Source of the DNA: Pomphorhynchus laevis
Lineage: Eukaryota; Acanthocephala; Palaeacanthocephala; Echinorhynchida; Pomphorhynchidae
Direction of reading: 5' to 3'
Assembly: GCA_012934845.2 (NCBI GenBank)
Contig: WNNJ02000558.1
Coordinates: 1-64,000, forward strand
Length of the DNA stretch: 64,000 bases
Shown: in pieces, positions 1 to 10,233 of the stretch
Layout: each line of letters starts with the position of its first letter
How positions within the stretch are numbered: position 1 is the stretch's first letter
Notes under the pieces: generated by a model
Database searches by the model: none
What the model saw: only the letters and a program-made list of their open reading frames with translations
Told to the model about the DNA's origin: nothing
Position numbers and translations under genes: made by a program

Positions 1-1085
1 AATCAGCTTACTAAAGTAATCATTTAAGTTATTATATAACGAATTGTAAATTTTATTTTTGTCGTTGTTATTATTTAATCTATATTTATACCCTTTTGAT
101 AGCAGCTTTCTTAATTCACAATTTTCAATTAATTCTAGATTATGGGTACATATATGTTCATTTATTTTATCAAAACTAAGACTTTTACAATTGCATTCTG
201 TTTCCATTATGTTTCTATTATTATCGTTACATATTGATTTCAATTCTTTATTATAATTACAAATTTTTCGTCCTAATTGCGGTAAAAGTTTACTTAAATC
301 TGATCCCATTATTTCTTTACTTTTAGAATTATTTATAAGTTCGGCTATATTTATGTTATCTATACATTTATCAATGAAGTTTATGGGTAATGTATATTTT
401 CTATTGTTATTATTAAGATTTATTGTATGATTATAGTATTTTACATTACAATAACTGTCTATTATACAACTTAGCCTATCATAGTCGTTAATTAATTTTT
501 GATTTATTGAACATATGATATCTTTAGAAAAACTTCTTATATTTACATAAAGATCTTATAGCTTATTATCACTTAAAAGTTGTTTTAATATTTCTAATCG
601 TTCACTTATATACATATCTTTTTTAATATTTTTAACTATATTTTTCCTATTCCTTTTATCACCATGACTTCTTGGTTTGCGTTTAACTGGATTATTATAA
701 TATAGTTGTTTATTATGTATTATACTACTTCTGCCAATTCCTTGTACCACGTCATTCAATCCTAATGGGTACATGGAATTAAGCGTTTTAATCCAAAAAT
801 CTTCTTTTTCTAATAGCTTTTGATTTAATATTGTCTTATTTATATCAACAATATGTTCTAAAATAAATAATTTACAGAATCCTATATCATGTCCTATTAA
901 TCTCATTTTTGATTTATTGAACATATGATATCTTTAGAAAAACTTCTTACATTAACATAAAGATCTTTTAGCTTATTATCTCTTAAAAGTTGTTTTAATA
1001 TTTCTAATTGTTCATATAAATATTTACTTATCTTTTTTAATATTTTTCTTTTTTATCGCCATGACTTCTTAGCTTGCGTTTATTA
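1..1085 (-). mobile_element. Penelope-like (Naiad-type) retroelement, N-terminal half with GIY-YIG domain
   Basis: Read on the minus strand this encodes the part of a Penelope-like element that precedes the RT. The ORF at 556-924 (122 aa) contains LEKEDFWIKTLNSMYPLGLND, the C-terminal part of a GIY-YIG endonuclease as found in elements with the endonuclease before the RT, then a basic stretch KRKPRSHGDKRNRKN. Reading on to position 1 gives ETECNCKSLSFD, then HICTHNLELIENCELRKLLSKG, a CxC/His region I recall from the same elements. The RT would lie beyond the window edge. About 180 bp is duplicated (504-690 and 908-1085). Assignment to Naiad rests on remembered motifs and domain order; the Penelope-like call itself is firmer. 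Confidence 0.65.
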
Positions 1086-1159
1086 TTATAATCTTCTTGG
1101 CTTTACGTCTTTGTTCTGCTGCGCCAAGCGAAGTATGCAGTTGACAGCTCTGCAAATAC

Positions 1160-1990
1160 TTAAATTGTAAAAAATATTTTGTAACATTTATTCCTGAAGA
1201 TGATAAATAATAAATAAAATCAAATAAATATAGATATATGGATAAAATTGAATTAATAGAATCCTTAAATATTTTGATCAATCAAAATTATTTAAAAGTA
1301 GGGACATCTATATTTAGACAAGTAAAAGGTGTTCCAATGGGTGGTAATAGTAGCCCAATTATAGCTGACTTGTTTTTAAGCTTTATAGAATATGAATTTG
1401 TTCATAACTGTGTAAAAACTAAATCTAAACAATATAAATATATGAAATATATGTTTCGATACATTGATGATATATGTGTATTTAATTCTAATAATTTTTA
1501 TTCAATTAGTGAGCACATTTATCTAGAAAGCCTTATTCTTAACAAAACCAATATTAATGATAAAGAATGTGTATATCTAGATATAAACATTAAATTAACA
1601 TTAACTAAAACTACTATTAATTTATATCGTAAAGATGACATATTTAAATTTACAATAAACATTTTTGCATGAGCATTCATGCATACCATATAATATAAAA
1701 TATAATACATTAAATAATGAAATTTTAAGAATTGCAACAATATGTAATGATATTGGCTTTCTTAAAAATCATTTAAATAATTTAATAGATACATATTTTA
1801 AACTATGTTACTATAAAAATACCATCAAGCAGAAAATAGTAAAATATATAAATCAACACAATAATATTAAGAATAAAATTAGAATCCTTAGACAAATAAA
1901 AGGTGTTTTTAAATGGGAAGTAATAGTAGCCCAATTATAGCTGACTTATTTTTAAGCTTTATAGGATATGGAATTGTTCATAACTGTTAA
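1160..1990 (+). mobile_element. Penelope-like RT fragment (palm and thumb), plus strand
   Basis: The translation from 1238 carries FRQVKGVPMGGNSSPIIADL (RT block 4/5), then FRYIDDICVF, the catalytic YIDD box, and the thumb region (EHSCIPYNIKYNTLNNEILRI) after a change of frame. It is the same family as the minus-strand RT at 3313-4419. At 1876 a second, shorter RT piece starts (VKG/ADLFLSFI again), so two copies are joined. Upstream, 1160-1205 holds a bridge sequence (TTCCTGAAGATGATAAAT) also found at the RT deletion junction near 5240 and inside the palindrome at 2050-2255. No RNase H or integrase is present. This is a fragment and not an active gene. Confidence 0.8.
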
Positions 1991-2049
1991 AAAAATAAAT
2001 CTTAATTATATAATGATATGAAATACATGTTTCGATACATTGATAATAT

Positions 2050-2255
2050 TATTTATTAGTTGAGAGAGTCAAGTAATATATTTATTTAATCAAATTTTCA
2101 ATAGCCTACTTCTATTATCTTCAGGAGTAAATGTTACAAAATATTTTTACAGTATAAAAATATTTTGTAACATTTACTCCTGAAGATGTTAGAAGTAGGC
2201 TATTGAAAATTCGATTAAATAAATATTTTACTTCACTCTCTCCACTATTAAATAA
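2050..2255. repeat. Long near-perfect palindrome (MITE-like)
   Basis: Arms 2050-2150 and 2153-2255 are inverted copies with a spacer of about 2 bp. The outer ends read TTATTTATTAGTTGAGAGAG and its complement. The insert sits in the YIDD region of an RT fragment. A shortened relative occupies the same site at 4868-4968 on the other strand. It has no coding capacity. A MITE or foldback element is the simplest reading. Confidence 0.7.
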
Positions 2256-2269
2256 TCCAATATGAGTGA

Positions 2270-2620
2270 ATAATCAATTTATAATATATTATAATATAGT
2301 TGTTTATTATTTACTGTACTACTTCTGCCAATTCCTAGTACCACGTCGTTCAATCCTAATGGGTACATTTTAATCCAAAAATCTTCTCTTTCTAATAGTT
2401 TTTGATATAATATTGCGTTAATTGATTTAATATTGATTTAATATGCTCTAAAATAAATAATTTACAGTTTTTAATTCCATATCATATTAATATAATATAA
2501 TATATAATATAATCCAAAAATCGTCTCTTTATAATAGTTTTTAATTTAATATTGCCTTATTTTCTTCAATAATTTGTTCTAAAATAAATTACTTACAGTT
2601 TTTAATATTATGTCTTATGG
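2270..2620 (-). mobile_element. Penelope-like GIY-YIG fragments
   Basis: Two degenerate minus-strand copies of the GIY-YIG C-terminal segment seen at 700-890. The first (2280-2490) keeps the region for the WIKT...MYPLGLND motif; the second (2510-2620) keeps only the part upstream of it. Both are short and give no open frame. Confidence 0.6.
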
Positions 2621-3035
2621 TGTTAGTGTGCGAGGAATGGACGTTATACGCCATGATCTGATGAGTGTCAGTCTGGTAGCCGAAGACGCCCTTGATAGAA
2701 ATAAATAAAGACAAAAGCAACTGACCCCGTTTCTACACAGGAAAAACGCTAAAGAAAAAGACGAAGATATCTAACGAAGTTCTAACCCAAGATCAGATTG
2801 GTTTTATCACTATGCATGAAGTTTGCACCATGTTTACGAGAATTTAATCGTTCCAAATTAATAGATCAAATCAGCTAACTTAGTCTACGTATTAAATATA
2901 ATTATAAAAATAAAAGATAATGCTAAATCAAAATTTAATAATTAAATAATTAAATCAGCTAACTGAGTCTACGTATTGTTATATAATTATAAAATAAACA
3001 AAACATAATAATGCTAAATCAAAATTTAATAATTA
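2620..3035. other. Non-coding segment next to the Penelope-like element
   Basis: 2620-2860 is of higher GC and unidentified. 2868-3010 contains two imperfect copies of a module starting AATCAGCTAACT(G)AGTCTACGTA, found again at 13025-13090 next to another pseudo-LTR piece. It is probably part of the Penelope-like terminal region. No ORF is supported. Confidence 0.35.
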
Positions 3036-3300
3036 AATAATAAAATTAATAATTGTTTTTAGATTTTCTATAATTTTAATCAAGTTAAAATAAAAAAATT
3101 AAAATTTAAAATAAACGTCATTTTTATGAATTGACTAATAAATAACATACGTTGTATCAGAATAAGAATTAGAGGTCATCAGGAGGAACTGCTATGCTAT
3201 CAGGTTTCGGCCCCTAACTCCTCTACCCAACATAGCAGTGGGGTCAAATACATGCTAATGATGTATTTCCTCTGAAATAACTATCTAGTATCTTATTCTA
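3036..3300 (-). repeat. Pseudo-LTR of Penelope-like element (3' side of RT)
   Basis: A direct repeat of 4436-4680, flanking the RT ORF in the same orientation. Shared blocks include CATTTTTATGAATTGACTAA, ACATACGTTGTATC and GGTTTCGGCCCCTAACTCCT. Flanking direct repeats of this kind are called pseudo-LTRs in Penelope-like elements. On the minus strand it holds GAAAC and, 21 nt later, CTGATGA, the two conserved pieces of a hammerhead ribozyme core in permuted order. Confidence 0.65.
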
Positions 3301-3312
3301 ATACAAAGTATA

Positions 3313-4419
3313 TTATTTATTATCCATCCATAAAAATTTGGCACTTAAGAGTTTAAATTTATTCTTTATATTATTGTGTTGATTTATATATTTTACTATT
3401 TTCTGCTTGATGTTATTTTTATAGTAACCTAGTTTAAAATATGTATCTATTAAATTATTTAAATGATTTTTAAGAAAGCCAATATCATTACATATTGTTG
3501 CAATTCTTAAAATTTCATTATTTAATGTATTATATTTTATATTATATGGTATGCATGAATGCTCATGCAAAAATATGTTTCTTGTAAATTTAAATATGTC
3601 ATCTTTACGATATAAATTAATAGTAGTTTTAGTTAATGTTAATTTAATGTTCATATCTAGATATACACCTTCTTTATCATTAATATTGGTTTTGTTAAGA
3701 ATAAGGCTTTCTGGATAAATGTGCTCACTAATTGAATAAAAATTATTAGAATTAAATACACATATATCATCAATGTATCGAAACATATATTTCATATATT
3801 TATATTGTTTATATTTAGTTTTTACACAGTTATGAACAAATTCATATTCTATAAAGCTTAAAAACAAGTCAGCTATAATTAGACTACTATTACCACACAT
3901 TGGAACACCTTTTACTTGTCTAAATATAGATGTCCCTACTTTTAAATAATTTTGATTTATCAAAATATTTAAGGATTCTATTAATTCAATTTTATCCATA
4001 TATTTATATTTATTTGATGGTTTAATTTTTGTTAGATAGGCGTTATAATTATTATAACATATATATGTATATCTTTTTCCGAATATAAGATTAATTAATT
4101 TTACTAACGCTTCTTTAATATCTACTAAATCTAGATTTGTATAAAGCGTACTAAAATCGTATGTATTTATATTTTGAAAATTTATTCCTTTTGTCTGTTC
4201 TAAAAATTCTTTTGTAGAATTAATACTGAAATAGTGTTTTATACCAGTATTAATTTCGATTACCTTGCAATATTTTTTAAAGTGTGCTTTAATTACTTTA
4301 AGTATTTTATTCATATAGACAGAAAGTGGTTTTAATGTACATTTAAACGCACTACATATGAACCTAGGTTTTATTGGATTTTTATGTAATTTTGGATTCC
4401 AATATAATATAGATTCCAA
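3313..4419 (-). CDS. Reverse transcriptase of Penelope-like element
   Basis: A 368-aa ORF and the longest Penelope-like ORF here. It runs from the finger region (YWNPKLHKNPIKPRFICSAF, residues about 6-25) through the NTYDFSTLYTNL block (about 85-95; catalytic Asp), FRQVKGVPM (about 165-173), FRYIDDICVF (about residue 215; catalytic Asp pair) to the thumb (HEHSCIPYNIKYN). The RT copies element RNA at a nicked target. The partner GIY-YIG domain is not in this ORF; it occurs separately at 556-924. The ORF begins at the LHK block, so about 100 N-terminal residues seen in the copy at 5222-5620 are missing. It lies between two pseudo-LTRs, so this is a compact, internally shortened copy. Confidence 0.85.
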   Translation of the reverse strand: MESILYWNPKLHKNPIKPRFICSAFKCTLKPLSVYMNKILKVIKAHFKKYCKVIEINTGIKHYFSINSTKEFLEQTKGINFQNINTYDFSTLYTNLDLVDIKEALVKLINLIFGKRYTYICYNNYNAYLTKIKPSNKYKYMDKIELIESLNILINQNYLKVGTSIFRQVKGVPMCGNSSLIIADLFLSFIEYEFVHNCVKTKYKQYKYMKYMFRYIDDICVFNSNNFYSISEHIYPESLILNKTNINDKEGVYLDMNIKLTLTKTTINLYRKDDIFKFTRNIFLHEHSCIPYNIKYNTLNNEILRIATICNDIGFLKNHLNNLIDTYFKLGYYKNNIKQKIVKYINQHNNIKNKFKLLSAKFLWMDNK

Positions 4420-4435
4420 TATGATATAATAAAAT

Positions 4436-4680
4436 AAATAATTGTTATAAGATCTTTTATAATTTATATCAAGTTAAAATAATTGAAACTTAAAATAAAA
4501 GTCATTTTTATGAATTGACTAATAAATAACATACGTTGTATCAAAATAAGGATTAGAGGTCATCAGGAGAAACTGATATGCTATCAGGTTTCGGCCCCTA
4601 ACTCCTCTAATTTACATAGCAGCGGGGCCAAATACGTGTTAAGGACGTATTTCTTCTTATAAAATTTGATTATTAAATTT
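4436..4680 (-). repeat. Pseudo-LTR of Penelope-like element (5' side of RT)
   Basis: Second copy of the repeat described at 3036-3300, with more substitutions. The CTGATGA and GAAAC blocks and their 21-nt spacing are kept, while the loop and the distal pairing partner differ. Length and orientation match its partner, which supports the pseudo-LTR reading. Confidence 0.65.
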
Positions 4681-5205
4681 AAATATGCAATCTTTATGAT
4701 ATAAATTAAAAGTAGTTTTAATTTATCTTAATTTAATGTTCATATCTAGATATATACCTTCTTTATCGATAATATTGGTTTTATTAAGAATAAGGCTACC
4801 TGAATAAATTTGTTCGATGATTGAATAAAAATTATTCGAGTTAAATACAATATATTATCAATGTATTATAAATTGATTGTTTACTCATATTGGATTATTT
4901 ATTAGTGGAGAGAGTGAAAATTCGATTAAATAAATATTTTACTTGACTCTCTCAACTAATAAATAATATTATCAATGTATCGAAACATGTATTTCATATC
5001 ATTATATAATTAAGATTTATTTTTTAAACAGTTATGAACAATTCCATATTCTATAAAGCTTAAAAATAAGTCAGCTATAATTGGGATACTATTACCACCC
5101 ATTGGAACACCTTTTACTTGTCTAAATATAAATGTCCCTACCTGTAAAAAATTTTGATTAATCAAAATATTTAAAGATTCTATTAATTCAATTTTATCCA
5201 TATAT
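4680..5205 (-). mobile_element. Penelope-like RT fragment interrupted by a MITE-like insert
   Basis: 5010-5201 encodes MDKIELIESLNILINQNF and then VKGVPMGGNSIPIIADLF. The RYID part of the catalytic box lies near 4980, and the downstream part (NILNKTNI..DKEG region) at 4700-4860. An insert at about 4868-4968 splits the YIDD box and is flanked by the 15-bp direct repeat ATATTATCAATGTAT. The arrangement mirrors 1876-2290 on the other strand, so the two are inverted copies of one already interrupted element. Confidence 0.75.
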
Positions 5206-5221
5206 CTATATTTATTTGATT

Positions 5222-5640
5222 TTATTTATATTTATCATCTTCAGGAATAAATGTTACAAAATATATACTAGTATTAATTTCGATTACCTTGCAATATGTT
5301 TTAAAGTGTGCTTTAATTACTTTAAGTATTTTATTCATATAGACAGAAAGTGGTTTTAATGTACATTTAAACGCACTACATATGAACCTAGTTTTTATTC
5401 CCTTTTCATCCATTATAGAACAGTGATTTGTAATAATTGTTTCTAAACTCAAGTCACTACGTTCATATGTTGGATTTACATTTAAATCATTAGAATTAAC
5501 CTCTTTCACTAGTATATCATAATAAAGCTTTTTCCATATGAAGACAAAGTTATTACTAGCTTTATCAATAGTTGTTTTTATATAGTTATGCCTTTTATAT
5601 ACATTTAATTTTATGTCCAATATGATTATTTTAATTATAT
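5222..5640 (-). mobile_element. Penelope-like RT, N-terminal segment
   Basis: The 132-aa ORF at 5222-5620 encodes a pre-RT region (NNFVFIWKKLYYDILVKEVN, residues about 24-43), ETIITNHCSIMDEKG, then TRFICSAFKCTLKPLSVYMN shared with the ORF at 3313-4419. After CKVIEINTSI it leaves the RT sequence and enters the bridge (VTFIPEDDKYK). The bridge resembles the centre of the palindrome at 2050-2255, suggesting that part of that element sits here. Confidence 0.7.
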
Positions 5641-5960
5641 TTATGTCTCTAATTTTATCTAATTTTATCTATTTCCATATATTATTTCATATATTTCTAT
5701 ATACTATTTCCATAATTTAGTATTTTTTATTATATTTTATTCATTTTATTTTATTTTTCATTTTCTTTTTAATTTTATCTAAATTATATTATTTGTATAT
5801 TATTTTATACATAGAATGATCTAAATTATATTATATATTTCATTAGATAAATGTAATATAAATTAATAAGATAACTAAATTATAATATTTTTTTTCATAT
5901 ATTATTTTATCCAAATGTTTATCTTTGATGTATTTAAGCTTTCACTATTAATTGTAAATT
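5640..5960. other. AT-rich low-complexity stretch
   Basis: Runs of TTTTATCTAATTTTAT-like sequence with no coding potential on either strand. Confidence 0.6.
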
Positions 5961-7700
5961 CTTACTGTTGTCAATAACTGCTCATGCAAACTTAAGAAAT
6001 TAAGGTTAGTAACTTTACTGTTATAAATCGTGAAATGGAGGAGCTTCCTCCGATTAAGAAACTCGTTAATATGGTTAACATTACCCCAACAATTACAATG
6101 TTAATATACCAGCATTTCAACGAATTTCTGAGAAAATTTATTAATACACAACCTAATAGAGTGATGTAAGAGTGATGGATAACTACTACAGGATATCCTT
6201 CGTATCCTCGGACTAAGCCACCCCTTTTGCTAAGTTCTTCAAAGAAAATTGTTCACATAAAGGAACTCTAGTATTTTAAGACTATTATGTCGTCAGTAAA
6301 GATTACTAATAGTATCCCCGAACGTTATTCCCTTCAAAACATTAGATTTATTAAAAACAAAGACGAACAAACTCTTCCTATTGCATTCGCAAAAATTGAA
6401 GAGAACAATCCATATCTCCTGTCTAACGCAGCAGCCAATCCTTTTATGGGTTGCAATCTAAACTTTACAATTGCAAGTACGGACAATCTTACATTTCCAC
6501 ATTGTAACAAGTGTCACATGTGGGGACACTGGAACTCCATCTCTGGTAGGATGAAGAAATACGTTGTGTGGATCTGATGAATTCGTCCATGACACTCAAT
6601 TCAAACTAGCCCCTAAGTAGGAGAAATTTAATCCCATCAGGTTTTCATGGGTACTTAAAAGATTGCTCGGTCCATTTAGCAATAGGTGAATTGCATCAGT
6701 TTTGTCAAGATAGCAGTCATCAGCTTGCTGTGGCTGTCTTTCTTGATTTTTCTGCTGCATTTGACCACATATTCATTCTTTTTGTTATCTCTTCTCTCAG
6801 GTCCCTTGGGTTGCTTGCGATAATTGTTAACAGGGTGGAAATATTGTTGTATACCAAGCGATTCTTCTATGAAGACGACCATGATGCACGTGAGTTCTAC
6901 CCTATTACGGGTGTGCATCAAGGATCCCCGCTTTTTCCTATCTTGTATCTTGCTGCCTTCATTATACTCTACGAAAAATTTAAGCGCGATCAACATCTCG
7001 TGGTATACGCTGATGATACCACATCCATTTTCTCTGGACGCAGGTACAAAGATGTAGCCTCTGACATCAGCCGTGTAATTTTAAGATTAAAAGACCAGCT
7101 ACCCATATCCAATATTGTTCTCACTCAACTCCTCTAAATCACAGGTGGTCGTCTTTCATAGCGTCCCTACCAGCAAAAATAAACTTAAGAGATTAACACT
7201 ATCTGCACTTTCCTCCATTTTGCAGCCTCAACCACTCCCTACCTTCACAAGTCGAGTAAAATACCTGGGGTTCACTATTACGATGAACTGGTCAGCGAAA
7301 GCTGACCTGAATAGACTCAAACGTATCCTGAAGAAAGCTCGATGGGCCCTGATACGGGCTAAGCATCTGTCATTGAATGGGGAAACCCGAGTGCGCTTCT
7401 TGGGGGTACTTGGACTATCTCGGGATTAGTCTTCTTTTTAAGAGGACGTTCCACATAGCAAAGACTAAGGTTTTTCAAGCTTCTCATATTGCGATTACCT
7501 CGCATAGTTCGCCTCGTTTGGATTCTTCGGGGGGGGGAGGAGTAAGAGACCCCGGGTGGTTTAGTTGGAGAGCGACGTCTTGGATTGGCTGGAGGGCTCA
7601 GATTCTTGTGGACCTAAGGCCGCGACACAATGAAGGCTTCATTAACGACTGAACTGACTTTGTTTTCTATTTTCTTTTTTTTCGTGTTTTTCTTTTGAAA
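5960..7700 (+). mobile_element. LINE-B, degenerate copy (I/Jockey group)
   Basis: Matches the fuller copy at 55.7-59.4 kb in order. ORF1 remains run from about 6033 (PPIKKLVNMV) to 6577; the ORF at 6287-6577 includes NPFMGCNLNFTI and the first zinc knuckle CNKCHMWGHWNS. A large deletion then removes the endonuclease and early RT. RT resumes at 6691 with VAVFLDFSAAFDHIF, GVHQGSPLFPI and VVYADDTTSIF (to 7137), followed by the C-terminal segment 7115-7429 (KYLGFTITMNWSAKADLNRL). The 3' UTR ends in a T-rich stretch near 7690. It contains several frame changes and is not functional. Confidence 0.8.
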
Positions 7701-7751
7701 ACTTTTTAGTGGTTATATAGTTGTTAACAAAATCCTAATTATTAATATTAA

Positions 7752-7778
7752 CGAATCATGCTCAATCAAGCATGATTC
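7752..7778. repeat. Perfect 11-bp hairpin at an element junction
   Basis: CGAATCATGCT and AGCATGATTCG are separated by 6 nt. The hairpin lies between the LINE-B 3' end and the start of the REL-LINE 3' piece. Its role is unknown. Confidence 0.6.
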
Positions 7779-8090
7779 GATCTGTCAATCAGAATTTTGA
7801 ATACAATGAAAATAGGAAAATATCAAAATATGGCGAACGCATTAATGAAGTAGAGCGTGGTGTATTCATCGCATTTGTCGCTTCAACATCGGGAGAATTG
7901 AGAAAACAGGGCCTGCATCTCCTAAATAAAAATTTTAGCTGGTGCCGTCTCAAATCGTCACAACACTGATAATGCAGAAACACTTGTGTAAATTAAGAGA
8001 AGGGTATCTCTTGAACTAACTAGTGCGTCTTCAGCTTGCTTACGAGCTCCTCGGACGAGTAGGGACACATTCAATAGGATACATCTCTCA
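7775..8090 (+). mobile_element. REL-LINE 3' fragment (C-terminus of restriction-like endonuclease protein)
   Basis: The ORF at 7772-7969 contains NFEYNENRKISKYGERINEVERG, matching FEYNENRKISKYEEKVTTVKRG in the antisense copy at 38.9-39.2 kb. A further segment near 8030-8070 reads SACLRAPRT, matching the extreme C-terminus of that copy (SACLRAPRS). It is a short 3' end of the same family with at least one frame break. Confidence 0.75.
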
Positions 8091-8735
8091 ACAGTTTCGA
8101 GTGTTTATTTAATCTATACTGTTAAAAAATTTCTTAGATATAAAACTTACAACTTTAAAAGAAAAGCTATAATTGTTTAGTCTGATTACAAGCCTAAATA
8201 CACACTTAACTATCTGGAATAACAATTAGCTTATTACAATATCATACAATTACAACTAATAAAATCAACGAAGTCGTGCGTCCAGGAACCGTAGCGGTGT
8301 ACGCTATCAACCTTCAACGATATTTTCTGTGCCATAATGGTGCGTGGTAAACCTTCCGACTAAGTATTTTGCTGTACTTTTAATAGTCAATCCGTTAAAT
8401 GTAAATCTTGTTCATGCTAAAAAATAATCGCACTTGTTTCAACTGCCGTGCTACAAAATGTGTGAACAAATCCCAAATAATTAATCCAACTGATACATTA
8501 CCGCATTAAAATGCCCTTCCTTCATTCAACGTTGACGATTGCATGCAATACAACCAATGTCGATAAGCGAAATCTATCTAAAAATTATTCAAGTGATACC
8601 TTAATCGTTTATAGTGGAACGACCATTTGATATACTTGCATGTTTATATGAAAATGTCGTTTACAATAATAATGAAACCAACGCGCTTGAAAAAGCAGCT
8701 ATTTCTTCTAGGTGTGTTTTTTAATGGCCGAAATC
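8090..8735. other. Unassigned intergenic stretch
   Basis: Probably the REL-LINE 3' UTR followed by unidentified sequence and the 5' side of the next REL-LINE copy. No ORF, RNA gene or clear repeat was recognised. Confidence 0.4.
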
Positions 8736-8736
8736 T

Positions 8737-10230
8737 ATGAAAGTATCAATAATTCGAAAGACGCTCGAACAACGAGTGAGCCAATTGAACGATAATCAAA
8801 TTCTCGAGCTCTACAATGAGGCAAGTATTTTACAAGATCGTGCATCATTATACATTAATTCACACAAAAAGACCAAGTTTGAAATGGATGAGAAGTATCA
8901 AAAGTTGATGACAATGGGCAGAATTGGCACCGACTCATTTATACTCGATCATTCAATCTCTTATCCAGGGGGCTGTCCAATAAATGATCAAGCAATCTTC
9001 CGGATAAAGGCAGTAAATGCGAAGGATCATCATCCATACTTTTATATTTCATTGGATAAATACGCCATTATTCGCGTCGCAATGAAAACGAGCGGTGGTG
9101 CTGGGTCATTGGGCTTAGATGCCCTCTTTTGGCGACGAATGCTGAAGTGTTTCTTTGAACATTTGACTCGGCTCTCTAGTGTCGTAGCTGATTTTGGCAT
9201 TTTTTAGCCACAAAAATGGTGGCCATAATCCCTTGACGCGTTTCGCGCAAGTAGACTAGTTGCATTATCGAAAAAGTCGGGTGGTTTGAGACAAATTGGA
9301 ATTGGTTATGTCGCACGGAGAATTATTTTCCAAGCAATTCTTACAACCATTAAGGACGACATTCAAAACGTAGCAGTTATAGTACAATTGTGTGTTTCGC
9401 AAAGATGTGGTTTGGAATTTGCTGTTTATTCACTTCGAAAAATTTTCAACGCGAGTTCTGGAAAGGGATTGCTAGCAGTCGACACGGAGAATTCTTTCTA
9501 TTATGTTAATAGCGCCATAATGCTCAAAAACATTCAATTCACTTACCGTGCTCTCTCGCAGATATTCGTAAACATGTATTCCGCGAAAACTGAACTTGCC
9601 TTAGGCAGAGAGTCCATATATTCACACGAATGTGTGACACACGGCGATCTATTATCGATGGCCGCTTTTGCAATGACAACTCTCTCTATAAATATAATTG
9701 GTCATCGCTTCCCCCGACATCGTTCAACGTTGGTATGCAGATGACGCTAATTTTGTTGGTAGTCCGAATGATCTATAGCAAATTTGGAATTTGCTGACGG
9801 AAATTGGACATTTATATGGAATAAAATGCACTACCTATTGAATAGCGGTGACGGGGTCACCTATTGGCTCTCAGTCCTTTTTGAATGAGCGGATTGATCA
9901 AAAATTATGTGATTGAACAACACTTGTTGATCACCTTCGAACGGTAGCAAATATCAATCCTCATATAGCACATGCCGGCTTAACACATTCCTTGCAATGG
10001 AAATAGACTCATTTCTTGAGGACTACTCCCTGTCGTATTCATTCGCTTATACTGTTAACCCATGCAATACGTGATAGTCTGCTAGTTAGCATGTTGGGGG
10101 GCAAGATATAGGAGACGATATGTTTACTGTAGTGTCTTCATCGATCGAGCTAGGAGGTCTTGGAATATCGGATCCAGGATATGCTTCCCTAATCGAGTTA
10201 AAAAGCTCAAGCAAAGTCTGCCACACCTAT
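8737..10230 (+). mobile_element. REL-LINE RT fragment
   Basis: ORF 8737-9207 ends in TSGGAGSLGLDALFWRRML, the entry to the RT. ORF 9286-9744 carries LRQIGIGYVARRIIFQAI, then LCVSQRCGLEFAVYSLRKIF, LLAVDTENSFYYVNSA (catalytic Asp) and the THGDLLSMAAFA block. Beyond the frame breaks, 9840-10230 still encodes VTGSPIGSQ, NINPHIAHAGLTHS and LGGLGISDPG, the post-RT region. This arrangement is recalled from LINEs of aquatic invertebrates with a C-terminal restriction-like endonuclease; the exact clade is uncertain. The copy lacks its 3' third. Confidence 0.75.
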
Positions 10231-10233
10231 CTA

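Noticed and set aside
59-256. 65-aa plus-strand ORF
   Set aside because: Antisense to the Penelope-like coding region.
2655-2700. CTGATGAG at about 2658 as a second hammerhead ribozyme
   Set aside because: Only CCGAAGAC follows at the right distance, not GAAA, and no closing stem is convincing.
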